Shown piece by piece: positions 25,605-35,458 of a stretch of DNA of 64,000 bases. The DNA lies in NCBI RefSeq assembly GCF_001637225.1, contig NZ_LVJI01000048.1, positions 1 to 64,000 of the forward strand, read 5' to 3'. The first letter of the stretch is position 1, and each line of letters opens with the position of its first letter. The stretch comes from Paenibacillus antarcticus. GTDB taxonomy: Bacteria > Bacillota > Bacilli > Paenibacillales > Paenibacillaceae. The position numbers were made by a program, and so were the translations under genes. Under the pieces are notes generated by a model that was not told where the DNA came from, did not search any database, and saw only the letters and a program-made list of their open reading frames with translations.

Positions 25605-27932
25605 TTATGCGTATTTGATTACTATCGAAGTTACACCGATATCAGGCCTGATGCGCATTCCTAGTTCTACTGCCTCTCCTATACCACCGATGATACTTTC
25701 TACCTCAGTAACGCCACGTAATAACAAGCTCCAAGCCTTACTATCAACCGATATCAATTCTACCGTGAGCTGAGTCTCATTTAGAATCGCATTCATCTTA
25801 AAGCTAGAATTGCCCTTTAGATCTGGTATTTCTAAATGCATTTCAACACCTTCTACAGGTGCAAACACGTGAACTTCCACACCATCTACGTAATCATAAT
25901 CTGGTTTTGTATTTACTGCACCTACAGGAACTAAACTGCCCTGACGTGCATATAGAGGAAGACTCATGAAACCGTGTTGCTCCGAACGCCAACTGCCACC
26001 TTCTACGGACTCACCCGTAACGAAAGATGTCCATCTACCTGAAGGTAAGTAAAATTCAGCAATTCCTTCTTCGTTAAATATCGGAGCAACAAGCAGTGAA
26101 TCTCCAAGCATATACTGACGATCGAGCGTCCGACATCCCGGATCTTCGGGAAATTCGAGTACCATTGCACGCATCATAGGTAAACCAATCACATGTGCAT
26201 CTACAGCACTACCATATAGATACGGCATAAGACTACATTTTAGTTTCGTGAAGAAACGCATCACATCCACAGCTTCCTCGCCAAACATCCATGGTACCCG
26301 GTACGACTGATTACCATGTAGTCTGCTATGGCTGGATAATAGTCCAAATGCAGCCCAACGCATATATACATCTGCAGGCGCTGTATTCTCAAAGCCTCCA
26401 ATATCATGACTCCAGAATCCAAACCCTGATAATCCTAGTGATAACCCACCTCGTAGACTCTCCGCCATCGATTCGAAATTAGCAGAGCAATCGCCGCCCC
26501 AGTGGACTGGGAACTGTTGCCCACCAGCGGTTGCTGATCTAGCAAACAAAGCAGCTTCTCCTTTACCTAGCTTCTCTTCTAATACTTCAAACACAACCTT
26601 GTTATAGAGCTGTGTATAATAATTATGCATACGATGCGGATCAGATCCGTCAAAGTAAACAGCATCTGTCGGGATCCGTTCACCGAAGTCTGTTTTAAAT
26701 GAATCTACACCGATATCAATCAATTCACGTAAATAATCACCATACCATTGGCATGCATCAGGATTTGTGAAATCGACAATAGCCATTCCCGGTTGCCACC
26801 GGTCCCATTGCCATACGCCTCCATCTATCCGTTTAAGGAAGTAGCCACGCTCAGCACCTTCATCGAATAGACGTGATTGTTCACTAATGTAGGGATTAAT
26901 CCACACGCATATTTTCAGACCTGTCTCCTTCAAGCGCTGGAGCATTCCTTCGGGATCTGGGAATACCTTCTCATCCCATTCAAAGTCCGTCCAGTGGAGT
27001 GCCTTCATCCAAAAACAATCAAAATGGAACACATGCAGCGGTAAATCTCTCTCCTTCATACCATCAACAAAACTCATGACTGTCGCTTCATCGTAATTGG
27101 TTGTAAAAGAAGTCGTTAGCCATAACCCGAACGTCCATGCCGGAGGTAATGCTGGTTTACCGGTCAATGTAGTATAGTTTCTTAACACATCACGTAGCGT
27201 TTTCCCACCAACGATGAAATACTCTAGCTTCTCACCCTCAACACTGAACTGTACCTTCGATACGCGTTCCGAACCAACCTCAAATGAGACTAACCCCGGA
27301 TTGTTAACGAATACACCATATCCATGACTAGAAAGATAGAACGGGATGTTCTTATATGCCTGCTCCGTACCGGTGCCTCCGTCCCGATTCCATATATCGA
27401 AAGACTGGCCATTTTTAACAAAAGCTGTGAATCGCTCACCTAAACCATATACTTGTTCTCCTACACCCAGATCCAATTGCTCGCGCATGTATGTCTGCCC
27501 ATCTTCCCTTGTTACATGGGCTAAGGACTTAATTCCGCTACCTGTAATACGGCGTTCATTTTGGAAGAATGAAATGCCCCAATCACCTTCGGTATGCACA
27601 CACGCTTTGAGTCCACCACTCTGAAGCCACAGTTCACCCGTTTCCATACCTGTCTCAATCTGTATGCCTTCTTGTTCCGTGATTTCAAACTCAGGTCTCT
27701 GAACAATTCCACCTTTATGGCGATGAACAGATACACGAATAACGTCCGCCATAGGGGACGATAGTTTGACCGTCATTAAAGGTAAATCAAGTAAAGCCCA
27801 ACGTGGCTTCAAATCTCTTGGAGATGCATAGACACTAATTGATTTCTCTTGGGCTTTAGGATCATAGGCTTGTACCGGACTCATTACTTCATATCCTGGA
27901 AGTGTCAACCAGTTACCATCACTAAATTTCAT
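25605..27932 (-). CDS. GH31 alpha-xylosidase (YicI-like)
   Basis: 775-residue retaining glycosidase. Nucleophile Asp415 in SFKTDFGERIP and acid/base Asp481 in HWGGDCSANFESM lie almost exactly where they are in E. coli YicI (416 and 482). KTDFGE rather than the WxDMNE of alpha-glucosidases indicates xylosidase specificity. VFHFDCFWMK and WINPYISEQS are further YicI-type segments. It would release the non-reducing-end alpha-1,6-xylose of xyloglucan oligosaccharides or isoprimeverose. It follows the importer genes and leads the hydrolase block. GAGGTG lies 8 bases before the ATG. Confidence 0.93.
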   Translation of the reverse strand: MKFSDGNWLTLPGYEVMSPVQAYDPKAQEKSISVYASPRDLKPRWALLDLPLMTVKLSSPMADVIRVSVHRHKGGIVQRPEFEITEQEGIQIETGMETGELWLQSGGLKACVHTEGDWGISFFQNERRITGSGIKSLAHVTREDGQTYMREQLDLGVGEQVYGLGERFTAFVKNGQSFDIWNRDGGTGTEQAYKNIPFYLSSHGYGVFVNNPGLVSFEVGSERVSKVQFSVEGEKLEYFIVGGKTLRDVLRNYTTLTGKPALPPAWTFGLWLTTSFTTNYDEATVMSFVDGMKERDLPLHVFHFDCFWMKALHWTDFEWDEKVFPDPEGMLQRLKETGLKICVWINPYISEQSRLFDEGAERGYFLKRIDGGVWQWDRWQPGMAIVDFTNPDACQWYGDYLRELIDIGVDSFKTDFGERIPTDAVYFDGSDPHRMHNYYTQLYNKVVFEVLEEKLGKGEAALFARSATAGGQQFPVHWGGDCSANFESMAESLRGGLSLGLSGFGFWSHDIGGFENTAPADVYMRWAAFGLLSSHSRLHGNQSYRVPWMFGEEAVDVMRFFTKLKCSLMPYLYGSAVDAHVIGLPMMRAMVLEFPEDPGCRTLDRQYMLGDSLLVAPIFNEEGIAEFYLPSGRWTSFVTGESVEGGSWRSEQHGFMSLPLYARQGSLVPVGAVNTKPDYDYVDGVEVHVFAPVEGVEMHLEIPDLKGNSSFKMNAILNETQLTVELISVDSKAWSLLLRGVTEVESIIGGIGEAVELGMRIRPDIGVTSIVIKYA

Positions 27933-28040
27933 TATAAGGTCACCTCAGTAGTTTAGGGGGAAGCCTGAACTCATGGTACAGACTCCCCGCCATATGTTTT
28001 GTGTTTGTTCATCTAACGTTTGTCAAATCAATGATTCATG

Positions 28041-29771
28041 TTAATCGTTCCACAGTTTGACACGTTGTTTCACAAGTTCCTCACGTAGTGTTTCTGCCTT
28101 ATCAACACCTGCTTTATCCAGGTCCTGCATGTAGGACTCCCAAACCTTATCAAAATTATCTGGTTTAGCTAGAATCGCTTCAGGAATACGTTTCCACGTA
28201 ATATCTCTCAGTTTGTTATCAAGGATTAAAACTTCACTATCGCCTGGAATTGCAATATTCCATGCAGCTCCCCAAGGTTTAACTTTGAATTCATCATCTT
28301 TAGGGAATAACTCTCTCCAAGTTGTCACTTTGTACGCAGCTAACGTTTCTTTCTCAACAGCGTTGTAATCTGCAACAATTTGTTCAGGGAAGCTTGTTGT
28401 GTAATAGTTGTCTGTTGAATCTTTCACACCATCGCCATAGTGAACGCTAAGATTGTTATATAAGCCAATACCTGTTTCTTTAGTAAAATTGGTAGCATCA
28501 TTGATTTTACGTGAAGCTACATCTGCAGGAATCACACGTTTACCATCTTCTATCTTGTAATCTTTACCTTCAACGCCCCAGTTCAATAACACTTGACCTT
28601 CGTCTGAAGCTAGGTAATCGAGGAATTTGATTGCACGGACAGGATCTTTACAATCGACACTGATACCTATACCGTATCCAGCCATAAATCCTGTAGGCCA
28701 GAATGATGTTTCTTTATACTCGGAAGATAGGGTTACTGGATAGTGACCGTAGCCTTGATCTAGCTTATTTGCCGTTTTAAGTGCCTTCTCCGCATCCCCA
28801 TAAGCCCAGTCTTGGTCAATCATACCTATAACACGACCCGTTGCAATCTTCGCTTTATACTGGTCATATTTCTGTACGAAACTTTCCGGATCCAATAATC
28901 CAATGTCGTTCATATGGTTTAACCAACGGAAGTATTCTTTCTCTGCTGGACGTTTGTAGTGATAGGTAACTTCCTGCGTATCGATATCAATCGCATATTC
29001 TCCATCATCGGAGGAACCTGTTGTGTAGAAGGCTGGATTTGTAACAGTGATATACATATACCAGTCATCCGCATTCAGTGTCAGACCAATGTTTTTGTTA
29101 CCATTCTCATCTGTAGGATGTTTATCAATGTATGATTTGATAACGTTCTCATAATCTTGAACAGTTTTGATTTCAGGATATCCTGCTTCTTTAACGGCAC
29201 GGTGCTGCAATTCAAACCCACCCGTTGCTCTCAACGATTGATTATCTACCCCTGCATAGGAAGGAATCGCATAAATAGCCTTATCATCATCACTATAACG
29301 AGCGCGTTTTGTATATTCACCTAATACTTTTTTAATATTCGGCGCATGTTCTTCAATTAAATCTGTCAAATCTAACATCGCACCAGCATCGACGAGTTTA
29401 CTGATATCGTTCTTCGCACTGATTAGATCTGGGTATTCACCACTAGCAGCAATCAAGCCCACTTTCTGCTGTGGATCACCTACGGCGAATTCTGCATCTA
29501 ACGTAATACCCGTTTTTTCTGTAATAATTTTACCTGTCTCATCTTTCATCCCCGTCCAGTTCGGACTTGGATCAGCACTAAAGAGGGATAACGTCATTGG
29601 TGTTATATCTTCTGTTTTTGTCGTAGGTGTTGTGCTTTCTGTTCCTTTGTCTACCGGAGCAACCGTCTCTACATTCTTGGTCCCACTACATCCAGCTAGC
29701 AAGCCAATGAGCATTGTAGAAGCAAGTAATAGAGCGGATGCTTTCGTCTTTGTTTTTCGTTTGCTATCCAT
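28041..29771 (-). CDS. ABC importer substrate-binding lipoprotein (LplA-like)
   Basis: 576-residue extracellular solute-binding protein. Signal peptide with lipobox LLAGC, cysteine at residue 28, then a Thr-rich linker and a large cluster-B binding fold (family 1 solute-binding) with LSLFSADPSPNWTGMKDETG at the start. Long binding proteins of this type pair with YtcP/LplB permeases for oligosaccharides. It lies between its permeases and the GH31 gene, so xyloglucan-type oligosaccharides are the likely cargo (inference). AGGAGGG precedes the ATG. Confidence 0.92.
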   Translation of the reverse strand: MDSKRKTKTKASALLLASTMLIGLLAGCSGTKNVETVAPVDKGTESTTPTTKTEDITPMTLSLFSADPSPNWTGMKDETGKIITEKTGITLDAEFAVGDPQQKVGLIAASGEYPDLISAKNDISKLVDAGAMLDLTDLIEEHAPNIKKVLGEYTKRARYSDDDKAIYAIPSYAGVDNQSLRATGGFELQHRAVKEAGYPEIKTVQDYENVIKSYIDKHPTDENGNKNIGLTLNADDWYMYITVTNPAFYTTGSSDDGEYAIDIDTQEVTYHYKRPAEKEYFRWLNHMNDIGLLDPESFVQKYDQYKAKIATGRVIGMIDQDWAYGDAEKALKTANKLDQGYGHYPVTLSSEYKETSFWPTGFMAGYGIGISVDCKDPVRAIKFLDYLASDEGQVLLNWGVEGKDYKIEDGKRVIPADVASRKINDATNFTKETGIGLYNNLSVHYGDGVKDSTDNYYTTSFPEQIVADYNAVEKETLAAYKVTTWRELFPKDDEFKVKPWGAAWNIAIPGDSEVLILDNKLRDITWKRIPEAILAKPDNFDKVWESYMQDLDKAGVDKAETLREELVKQRVKLWND

Positions 29772-29855
29772 TTATCGAACCCTCCTAAGTTAGTTGTATC
29801 TATCGTATAACAGGATTACCCCTGATCATACCTTTTTTACAAACCTATCTAGCCG

Positions 29856-30764
29856 TTAGCTTTTAACCGCACCAAGTGTCATACCTTTAACAAAGTACTT
29901 TTGCAGGAATGGATATACAATCAAAATGGGTACAGTAACTACGATCGTAATAGCCATTTTGATAGATTCTGGCGAGACCTGATTCGTCGCATTGGATGGA
30001 ATATTGGAACGATAATCTCCACCATTGCCTGATGTCGTACTTTGGAGTACTTTCATCAACTCATATTGAAGTGTAGTCAACGCTTCATTCGATCCATTGT
30101 ATAAATACGTATCGAACCATGCATTCCACTGTCCTACTGCCAGGAATAGGGCTATCGTAGCTAGAGCCGGCTTAGCAAGCGGTAGAATAATGCGCCAGTA
30201 AATCGTAAAGTCATTGGCTCCGTCAAGTTTGGCGGATTCTTGCAAAGCGTAAGGAATACTGTCAATAAAAGAACGGACAACGAATACGTTGAAAGCACTT
30301 ACAACACCAGGAAGAACATAAACTGCGAAAGAATTCATTAGACCCAAATCACGCATTAGTATATAGGTAGGAATGAGTCCTCCAGAGATATACATCGTTA
30401 GTGCTAGGAAAGTTGAGATCCATTTACGTGCTTGAAACTCTACGCGGCTAATAGCAAAGGCCAACATCGAAGCACTAATCAAGCCTAATATTGTACCAAT
30501 GATAGTCCGAAGCGCAGAAATCTTAAAACCTGTAATAAGTCCAGAGAATGTAAAAATCTTAATATAGTTGTCTAACGTAAACTCCCTAGGGAAAATTGTA
30601 ATTCCGCCGCGGACACTATCAATGGAATCATTGAACGAGATCGCGAGTACATTCAGAAATGGATAAGTTGTGACTATAACGACGAATGAGATAATAACGT
30701 ATACGAATATATCAAAAATCCGATCTGACCAACTTTTGCGGCTAGCAAACGATGTATTAGACAC
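29856..30764 (-). CDS. ABC sugar importer permease (YtcP-like)
   Basis: 302-residue inner membrane subunit with about six membrane segments. The EAA loop reads ESAKLDGANDFTIYWRIILPLAKPAL, which contacts the ATPase. It belongs to the MalG/YtcP group, partner of LplB. No ATPase gene is present in the locus; as in other Paenibacillus and Bacillus sugar importers, a shared MsmX-type ATPase elsewhere probably powers it (known for the family, not shown here). Starts with GTG after GGAGGG. Confidence 0.93.
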   Translation of the reverse strand: MSNTSFASRKSWSDRIFDIFVYVIISFVVIVTTYPFLNVLAISFNDSIDSVRGGITIFPREFTLDNYIKIFTFSGLITGFKISALRTIIGTILGLISASMLAFAISRVEFQARKWISTFLALTMYISGGLIPTYILMRDLGLMNSFAVYVLPGVVSAFNVFVVRSFIDSIPYALQESAKLDGANDFTIYWRIILPLAKPALATIALFLAVGQWNAWFDTYLYNGSNEALTTLQYELMKVLQSTTSGNGGDYRSNIPSNATNQVSPESIKMAITIVVTVPILIVYPFLQKYFVKGMTLGAVKS

Positions 30765-30809
30765 AGTAGGCCCTCCTTTTTCATGATTAATAACTTGGAA
30801 GTCAGTTTG

Positions 30810-31790
30810 CTATAGAAGGCTTTCCTTCGTCGTACGTTTGAAAATACCATTTATCGTAAATAGCAACACTACACTGATGACTGAGTTAAAAATGTTGATA
30901 GCGGTACCGAATGAATATCTTGCCATGCCAAGTCCATATTTCAGTGAGTACAAATCAAGTACCTGCGAATAATCAGTTACTAAGTTATTGCTTAATAGGA
31001 ACTGCTTCTCAAATCCGATATTCAACAAATTACCAACGGACATGATGAGGAGTACTATGATTGTTGGACGAATACTTGGAATGGTGATATGCCGAATCTG
31101 CCGTAACCGAGTTGCACCATCCACGCGTGCTGCCTCGTAAAGCTCAGGACCAATGCCTGATATCGCAGCGAGATAAATAATGGCGTTCCATCCCGTTTCC
31201 TTCCAAACATCAGATAAGGTGACAATTCCCCAGAACAGATGACCTTGTGCCATGAACTGTATAGGTTCGTGTATGATTCCTAAACCGACTAGAATAGCAT
31301 TTATCATGCCGTTTTCTGTAGACAACATCTTTGTAACGATACCTGCTGCAACGACCCAAGATACAAAGTGAGGCAAGTAAGATATCGTCTGTGCGAATCT
31401 TTTGAATATACCTAAGCGTAATTCGTTCAAAAGAAGAGCAAAGGTAATTGGAAAAATAAAACCTGCTATCAATCCCATACTACTCATGGCGAGTGTATTT
31501 CGGAGCGACAATAGAAACTGATCATCTTGGAATAACGTTTTAAAGTGTTCCAAGCCTACCCATTCTTGTTCAAAAAAACTTCGTGCTGGCTTGTATTTTT
31601 GAAAGGCCATCGTCCAACCCCATAATGGAAGGTAACTGAATACGAACACCCAAATTACAAAAGGAATCGTCATGAAATATAAATACTTTTGATTTTTGAA
31701 CGTCTTCCAAAAATTTGATGACTTAGGCTTTCTCACGGGTTCTGGCTGATTAACTGAACTTTCCGTCTCTAGGGCTGTTGCCGTCTTCAT
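30810..31790 (-). CDS. ABC sugar importer permease (LplB-like)
   Basis: 326-residue membrane subunit; after a hydrophilic N-terminus (MKTATALETESSVNQPEPVR) come six membrane segments. EAA loop: YEAARVDGATRLRQIRHITIPSIRPTI. Segments FSYLPLWGWTMAFQKYKP and SYLPHFVSWVV are hallmarks of LplB proteins. First gene of the importer-hydrolase operon, with GGAGGG before the ATG and a perfect cre box 38 bases upstream, so carbon catabolite repression is expected. Confidence 0.93.
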   Translation of the reverse strand: MKTATALETESSVNQPEPVRKPKSSNFWKTFKNQKYLYFMTIPFVIWVFVFSYLPLWGWTMAFQKYKPARSFFEQEWVGLEHFKTLFQDDQFLLSLRNTLAMSSMGLIAGFIFPITFALLLNELRLGIFKRFAQTISYLPHFVSWVVAAGIVTKMLSTENGMINAILVGLGIIHEPIQFMAQGHLFWGIVTLSDVWKETGWNAIIYLAAISGIGPELYEAARVDGATRLRQIRHITIPSIRPTIIVLLIMSVGNLLNIGFEKQFLLSNNLVTDYSQVLDLYSLKYGLGMARYSFGTAINIFNSVISVVLLFTINGIFKRTTKESLL

Positions 31791-31827
31791 ATAACGCCCT
31801 CCTCTCTATATCGTAATTTTAATAAAA

Positions 31828-31841
31828 TGTAAGCGATTACA
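31828..31841. promoter_or_regulatory. CcpA-binding cre box before the importer operon
   Basis: TGTAAGCGATTACA matches the cre consensus TGWAANCGNTNWCA at every position and is itself palindromic. It lies in the gap between the response regulator gene and the first permease gene. Confidence 0.82.
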
Positions 31842-31904
31842 GTACCCTGATAATTCGATATAAAATCATATGAAAATTAGAGATTTCACCCCAAAATTAC
31901 ACAT

Positions 31905-31934
31905 AAAAAAAAGACCTCTCATATAGAAAGGACT
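31905..31934 (-). terminator. Terminator of the yesM-yesN-type operon
   Basis: An imperfect stem (CCTTTC with GAGAGG and flanking pairs) followed on the minus strand by eight T lies just past the response regulator stop (31948). It separates the two-component genes from the importer operon. Confidence 0.6.
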
Positions 31935-31947
31935 CCATCACGAAATA

Positions 31948-33498
31948 TCACACACCTTTACGATATGAGGAAGGAGACACCCCCTCATATTTACGGAATT
32001 TGGCGTTGAAATAATCCGCATTCATATAACCAACCTTTTCAGCTACTTCGTATACTTTCATACCTTTTTCTAGAAATCGTTTGGCGTTTTCAATGCGAAC
32101 CTTGTCTAGATACGTATTGAAATATTCACCCGTCGTATTCTTAAACATTTTCCCCAGATAGGCTGTATTATAGTTAAATAATTCCGATAGTGTTTCCAGC
32201 TTCAAATTTTCGTTGTAGCGTACATGAATAAGTTCCGTAATTTGTTTAATTTCATTGCCACGTCCCTCGCTGCTAATCTGACTAGCCATCCCTTGTAAAT
32301 AAGATACCGCATGTTCTAACAAATCACTCAGATAATGACTATGATATATTTCTCCTACAGGGACAGAATGTTCTGCAGCGAACAGGCGAATACTTGGGTA
32401 AACCGACTCTAACCTTGCAAGGATGCCGCTCAACAAAAGAACAAAGCTTTCCTTTATTCCAGTCTCATCCATTTGACTTATATCTAGTTCATCACTTATT
32501 TGTAATACGAGTGGCTCAATCATCATGCTGTTCCCTGTTTCTACCGCGAGCTGTAACCGGGTCTGGACTTCACCAGGAACGGATAGCTCTTTGAAAGCCT
32601 TCAATTCCATATTAGGGAGTGCGGAACTCGTGCTCATCAGTCTATTTTTGGGAGAAAAAAAGCTTAATTCTAGTAACTCACGTGCAGCGTTGAATGAGAT
32701 TGTAGCAACTTCCGGCCCTTCGACACCACCACCCGCTACTGCACTGAAATCAAGCCCAACATTACGAAAGATTTCAACAAGCGGTCTGAACCACATCTCA
32801 TAACTTTCCATGTCTTGTAGCGGCTTGTATAAAAGTATGCCTACATAAGGAGGAATGTTAAAGAACACACCCACCCCAGTCAATTGAACCTGTTTCGAAA
32901 GTTTAGCTCTGAGTAAATCCAACGCTTCCGGCGATGCTTCCGTGATGTCACTGAACTTGAATAGGACAACCTCACACGGCTCTTGCCCAAGACCTAGATC
33001 CTGAGCATGCTTTATTCTGAGCATTATAGAAGCTTCCTCAGCCTGAGGTTCTAACAATGCATGAAATAAGGTCTCTTTGTTACGATCTGGCTCTGCTTTA
33101 CTCCACTGACGAAATTGATTCTCTAGCTTCAACGTATTCCGAAGATTATCCAAATAAGTAATCAGCTCATCGTCATCAACAGGCTTAAGTAAATAACCAT
33201 CGACCTGGTGTGCCATTGCTCGCTTCGCATATTCGAAATCGGCATATCCACTCAAGATCAAAATATGAGAACTGGAGCCCTGTGTTCGAAGTTCAGCAAT
33301 TAGCTCCAGTCCATCCATCCCTGGCATTCGGATATCTATAATCATAAGATCAGGTTTTAGACTATGATATTTATCAAGCGCTTCAAATCCATTAGATGCC
33401 GTGTCTACAACCTGATACCCTGTTTCTTCCCACGGGATGAAGGTTCTCATTCCTTCTCGGATCTTAGGTTCATCGTCTACAATTAGCACTTTTATCAT
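31948..33498 (-). CDS. YesN-like response regulator, AraC type
   Basis: 516 residues: receiver domain 1-120 with phosphoacceptor Asp55 in LMIIDIRMPG and Lys in GYLLKPVDD; a middle region of no clear family; and an AraC-type double helix-turn-helix at the C-terminus (LETLSELFNYNTAYLGKMFK, then VAEKVGYMNADYFNAKFRKYEG). Such regulators activate adjacent ABC importer operons when their kinase senses the oligosaccharide. Its ATG overlaps the kinase stop by four bases. The importer operon begins 158 bases downstream and is the probable target. Confidence 0.93.
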   Translation of the reverse strand: MIKVLIVDDEPKIREGMRTFIPWEETGYQVVDTASNGFEALDKYHSLKPDLMIIDIRMPGMDGLELIAELRTQGSSSHILILSGYADFEYAKRAMAHQVDGYLLKPVDDDELITYLDNLRNTLKLENQFRQWSKAEPDRNKETLFHALLEPQAEEASIMLRIKHAQDLGLGQEPCEVVLFKFSDITEASPEALDLLRAKLSKQVQLTGVGVFFNIPPYVGILLYKPLQDMESYEMWFRPLVEIFRNVGLDFSAVAGGGVEGPEVATISFNAARELLELSFFSPKNRLMSTSSALPNMELKAFKELSVPGEVQTRLQLAVETGNSMMIEPLVLQISDELDISQMDETGIKESFVLLLSGILARLESVYPSIRLFAAEHSVPVGEIYHSHYLSDLLEHAVSYLQGMASQISSEGRGNEIKQITELIHVRYNENLKLETLSELFNYNTAYLGKMFKNTTGEYFNTYLDKVRIENAKRFLEKGMKVYEVAEKVGYMNADYFNAKFRKYEGVSPSSYRKGV

Positions 33499-35285
33499 CT
33501 GATTGTCTCCTCCATTGGAATGCTAAAGGATATGGTAGTCCCCTCTTCTGGATAGCTCTCAATAATCAATCCATGTGTTTCTTCTTTATAGGTAAGTTTC
33601 AATCTCAAATGCACATTCCGAAGTCCAATTCTCTCGCCTGCTTGTTCTTCATGCATTTCTAGCATGTTACGAACTTGCACCAGTCGCTGGGAAGAAATTC
33701 CGATCCCGTTATCTCGAATCATGAATACCGCTTTGTCTCCTACCCTTTTTATCTCCACTATTACGAGAGCTCCCCCCATTTTATTATCCAAGCCATGGAT
33801 GACTGCATTCTCTACCAGGGGCTGAATAATCAACGGCGGCATATGTAAATTCTCAGTTCCAGGATCCACGATAAATTGATACTGTAACCGTTCTTCATAC
33901 CGAAACTGTTGTATTTCCAAATAACATCGAACCATTTCAAGCTCTTGTTTCAATGGGATTGTACTGTTTCCAACTTCCAAATTACTTCGCATCATCTTCC
34001 CAAGCAAACGAACCACTCTAGCAATTTCCGCTTGTCCTTTCATATGTGCATCCATTCGAATAGCTTCGAGCGCATTGAATAGGAAATGGGGATTAATCTG
34101 GCTAGCCAGCATTTTAAATCGGATATCGTGCTGCATCTGCTCTAATTGAATATTCTGTTCATTCGATTGTTGTACCTCAATCATCAGATCATGAATACTT
34201 CTTACCATAGAGTTAAATTGGCGTGCCAGCAGTCCAATCTCATCCTTCCCTTCCATCTGTAGGGTCGTATCGAAATGCCCTGTTCCTACCTTATTGATAT
34301 GACGGCTAAGCTGTAATAATCTTCGAGAGAATAGGGACGAGAAGCTATAAATAAATAAAAAGGCTAGTACTAGACTAATTACGATAACCGTAAGTGCGAG
34401 CTTAATAATCTGATTAGGCTCCTTCACAATGCTAGCTACTGAAAATACAGATATAATCCTTAGCCCATTCCAACTGGATTGTGGGTTTAAATTCTCCACA
34501 ATAATTTTGGATGCTTCACCATCCATAATGGCTTCGTAGCTACCACTTTCCTGCCCAAGTACACTTGTATCCAACCCTATATCTGATAGCTCTTTATTCG
34601 TTCGCTCACTGCGATTAGATGCGATAATATGGTTCTTCTCATCGACAATCATCGTTTCGAATGATTCCTGATTCAGGATGGAGCTTATTTGAGAGCTATT
34701 TACATTAATGACAAGCATACCGTAATTCTTCTGACCCTCTAGTTCTATTTTGCGCACAAGACTTAAATATTTCTTATGGTCCCGTTCGTCCTCGAGATAT
34801 TCCCAACCTACCAATCCTACATTATGTAGTGCCTTCTGATACCACTCGCTACTCCTTATTTCTTCCGAGACATTTATAAGCTCCCAATTGTTAAGCAATG
34901 TCTGGTTGTCTGTGTACAAGCGGATATTGGATATTTCCTTATATAATCGTATATACTCACGAAAATCGGGATAATCACGGTAAGCTTCAACCACATCATA
35001 TACGCTTTCATATTGACGATTTGCAAGTCTTTTTAGTCGGGCATCATTCGACAATCGATATGAGATATCCAACGAAACATTAAGAACTTCCTCAGTTCTC
35101 TTATTAACCCGATCCACGTTGATCGACGCCTGTTCACTGGCATTCTGAAATGCCATGGTCCTCATTTCGAATGTTAAATAACCACCAACAAGCACAACAG
35201 GTATCAGGGCTACAACTAAAAAGGATAGAAGAAGTTTATTACGGATTTTCATATCATTTAGTAGCTTCACCAACCGGTGCCACAT
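33495..35285 (-). CDS. YesM-like sensor histidine kinase
   Basis: 596-residue membrane kinase. TM1 about 19-38, extracellular Cache-like sensor 40-290, TM2 about 295-317, HAMP 318-370, HisKA_7TM-type dimerisation segment with phosphoacceptor His400 in SQINPHFLFNALEAIR, then an HATPase_c domain (ENAVIHGLDN for the N box, MIRDNGIGI for G1). All features fit the LytS/YesM group that pairs with AraC-type regulators. GGAGG lies 9 bases before the ATG. It probably senses a glycan ligand directly or through the binding protein. Confidence 0.93.
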   Translation of the reverse strand: MWHRLVKLLNDMKIRNKLLLSFLVVALIPVVLVGGYLTFEMRTMAFQNASEQASINVDRVNKRTEEVLNVSLDISYRLSNDARLKRLANRQYESVYDVVEAYRDYPDFREYIRLYKEISNIRLYTDNQTLLNNWELINVSEEIRSSEWYQKALHNVGLVGWEYLEDERDHKKYLSLVRKIELEGQKNYGMLVINVNSSQISSILNQESFETMIVDEKNHIIASNRSERTNKELSDIGLDTSVLGQESGSYEAIMDGEASKIIVENLNPQSSWNGLRIISVFSVASIVKEPNQIIKLALTVIVISLVLAFLFIYSFSSLFSRRLLQLSRHINKVGTGHFDTTLQMEGKDEIGLLARQFNSMVRSIHDLMIEVQQSNEQNIQLEQMQHDIRFKMLASQINPHFLFNALEAIRMDAHMKGQAEIARVVRLLGKMMRSNLEVGNSTIPLKQELEMVRCYLEIQQFRYEERLQYQFIVDPGTENLHMPPLIIQPLVENAVIHGLDNKMGGALVIVEIKRVGDKAVFMIRDNGIGISSQRLVQVRNMLEMHEEQAGERIGLRNVHLRLKLTYKEETHGLIIESYPEEGTTISFSIPMEETIR

Positions 35286-35390
35286 AGGGGGATGCCTCCA
35301 ACTCTTTTTCGGATTTCACGACCCTCTCAATCTACTGGTGTGAATATCCATACCTTACATAAGAAAAGAACATTCTGCAATATGTAATAA

Positions 35391-35437
35391 ATAATAGATG
35401 CCTTCCGCGAGTCATGCGAAAGACATCTATTATTTCA
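35391..35437 (-). terminator. Terminator of the xylAB operon
   Basis: AAATAATAGATG (35391-35402) pairs with CATCTATTATTT (35426-35437), extended by further inner pairs; the 3' arm ends in T-rich sequence on the minus strand. It lies 21 bases past the xylB stop. Confidence 0.8.
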
Positions 35438-35458
35438 AATTTATCAAGGCTCATCGCT

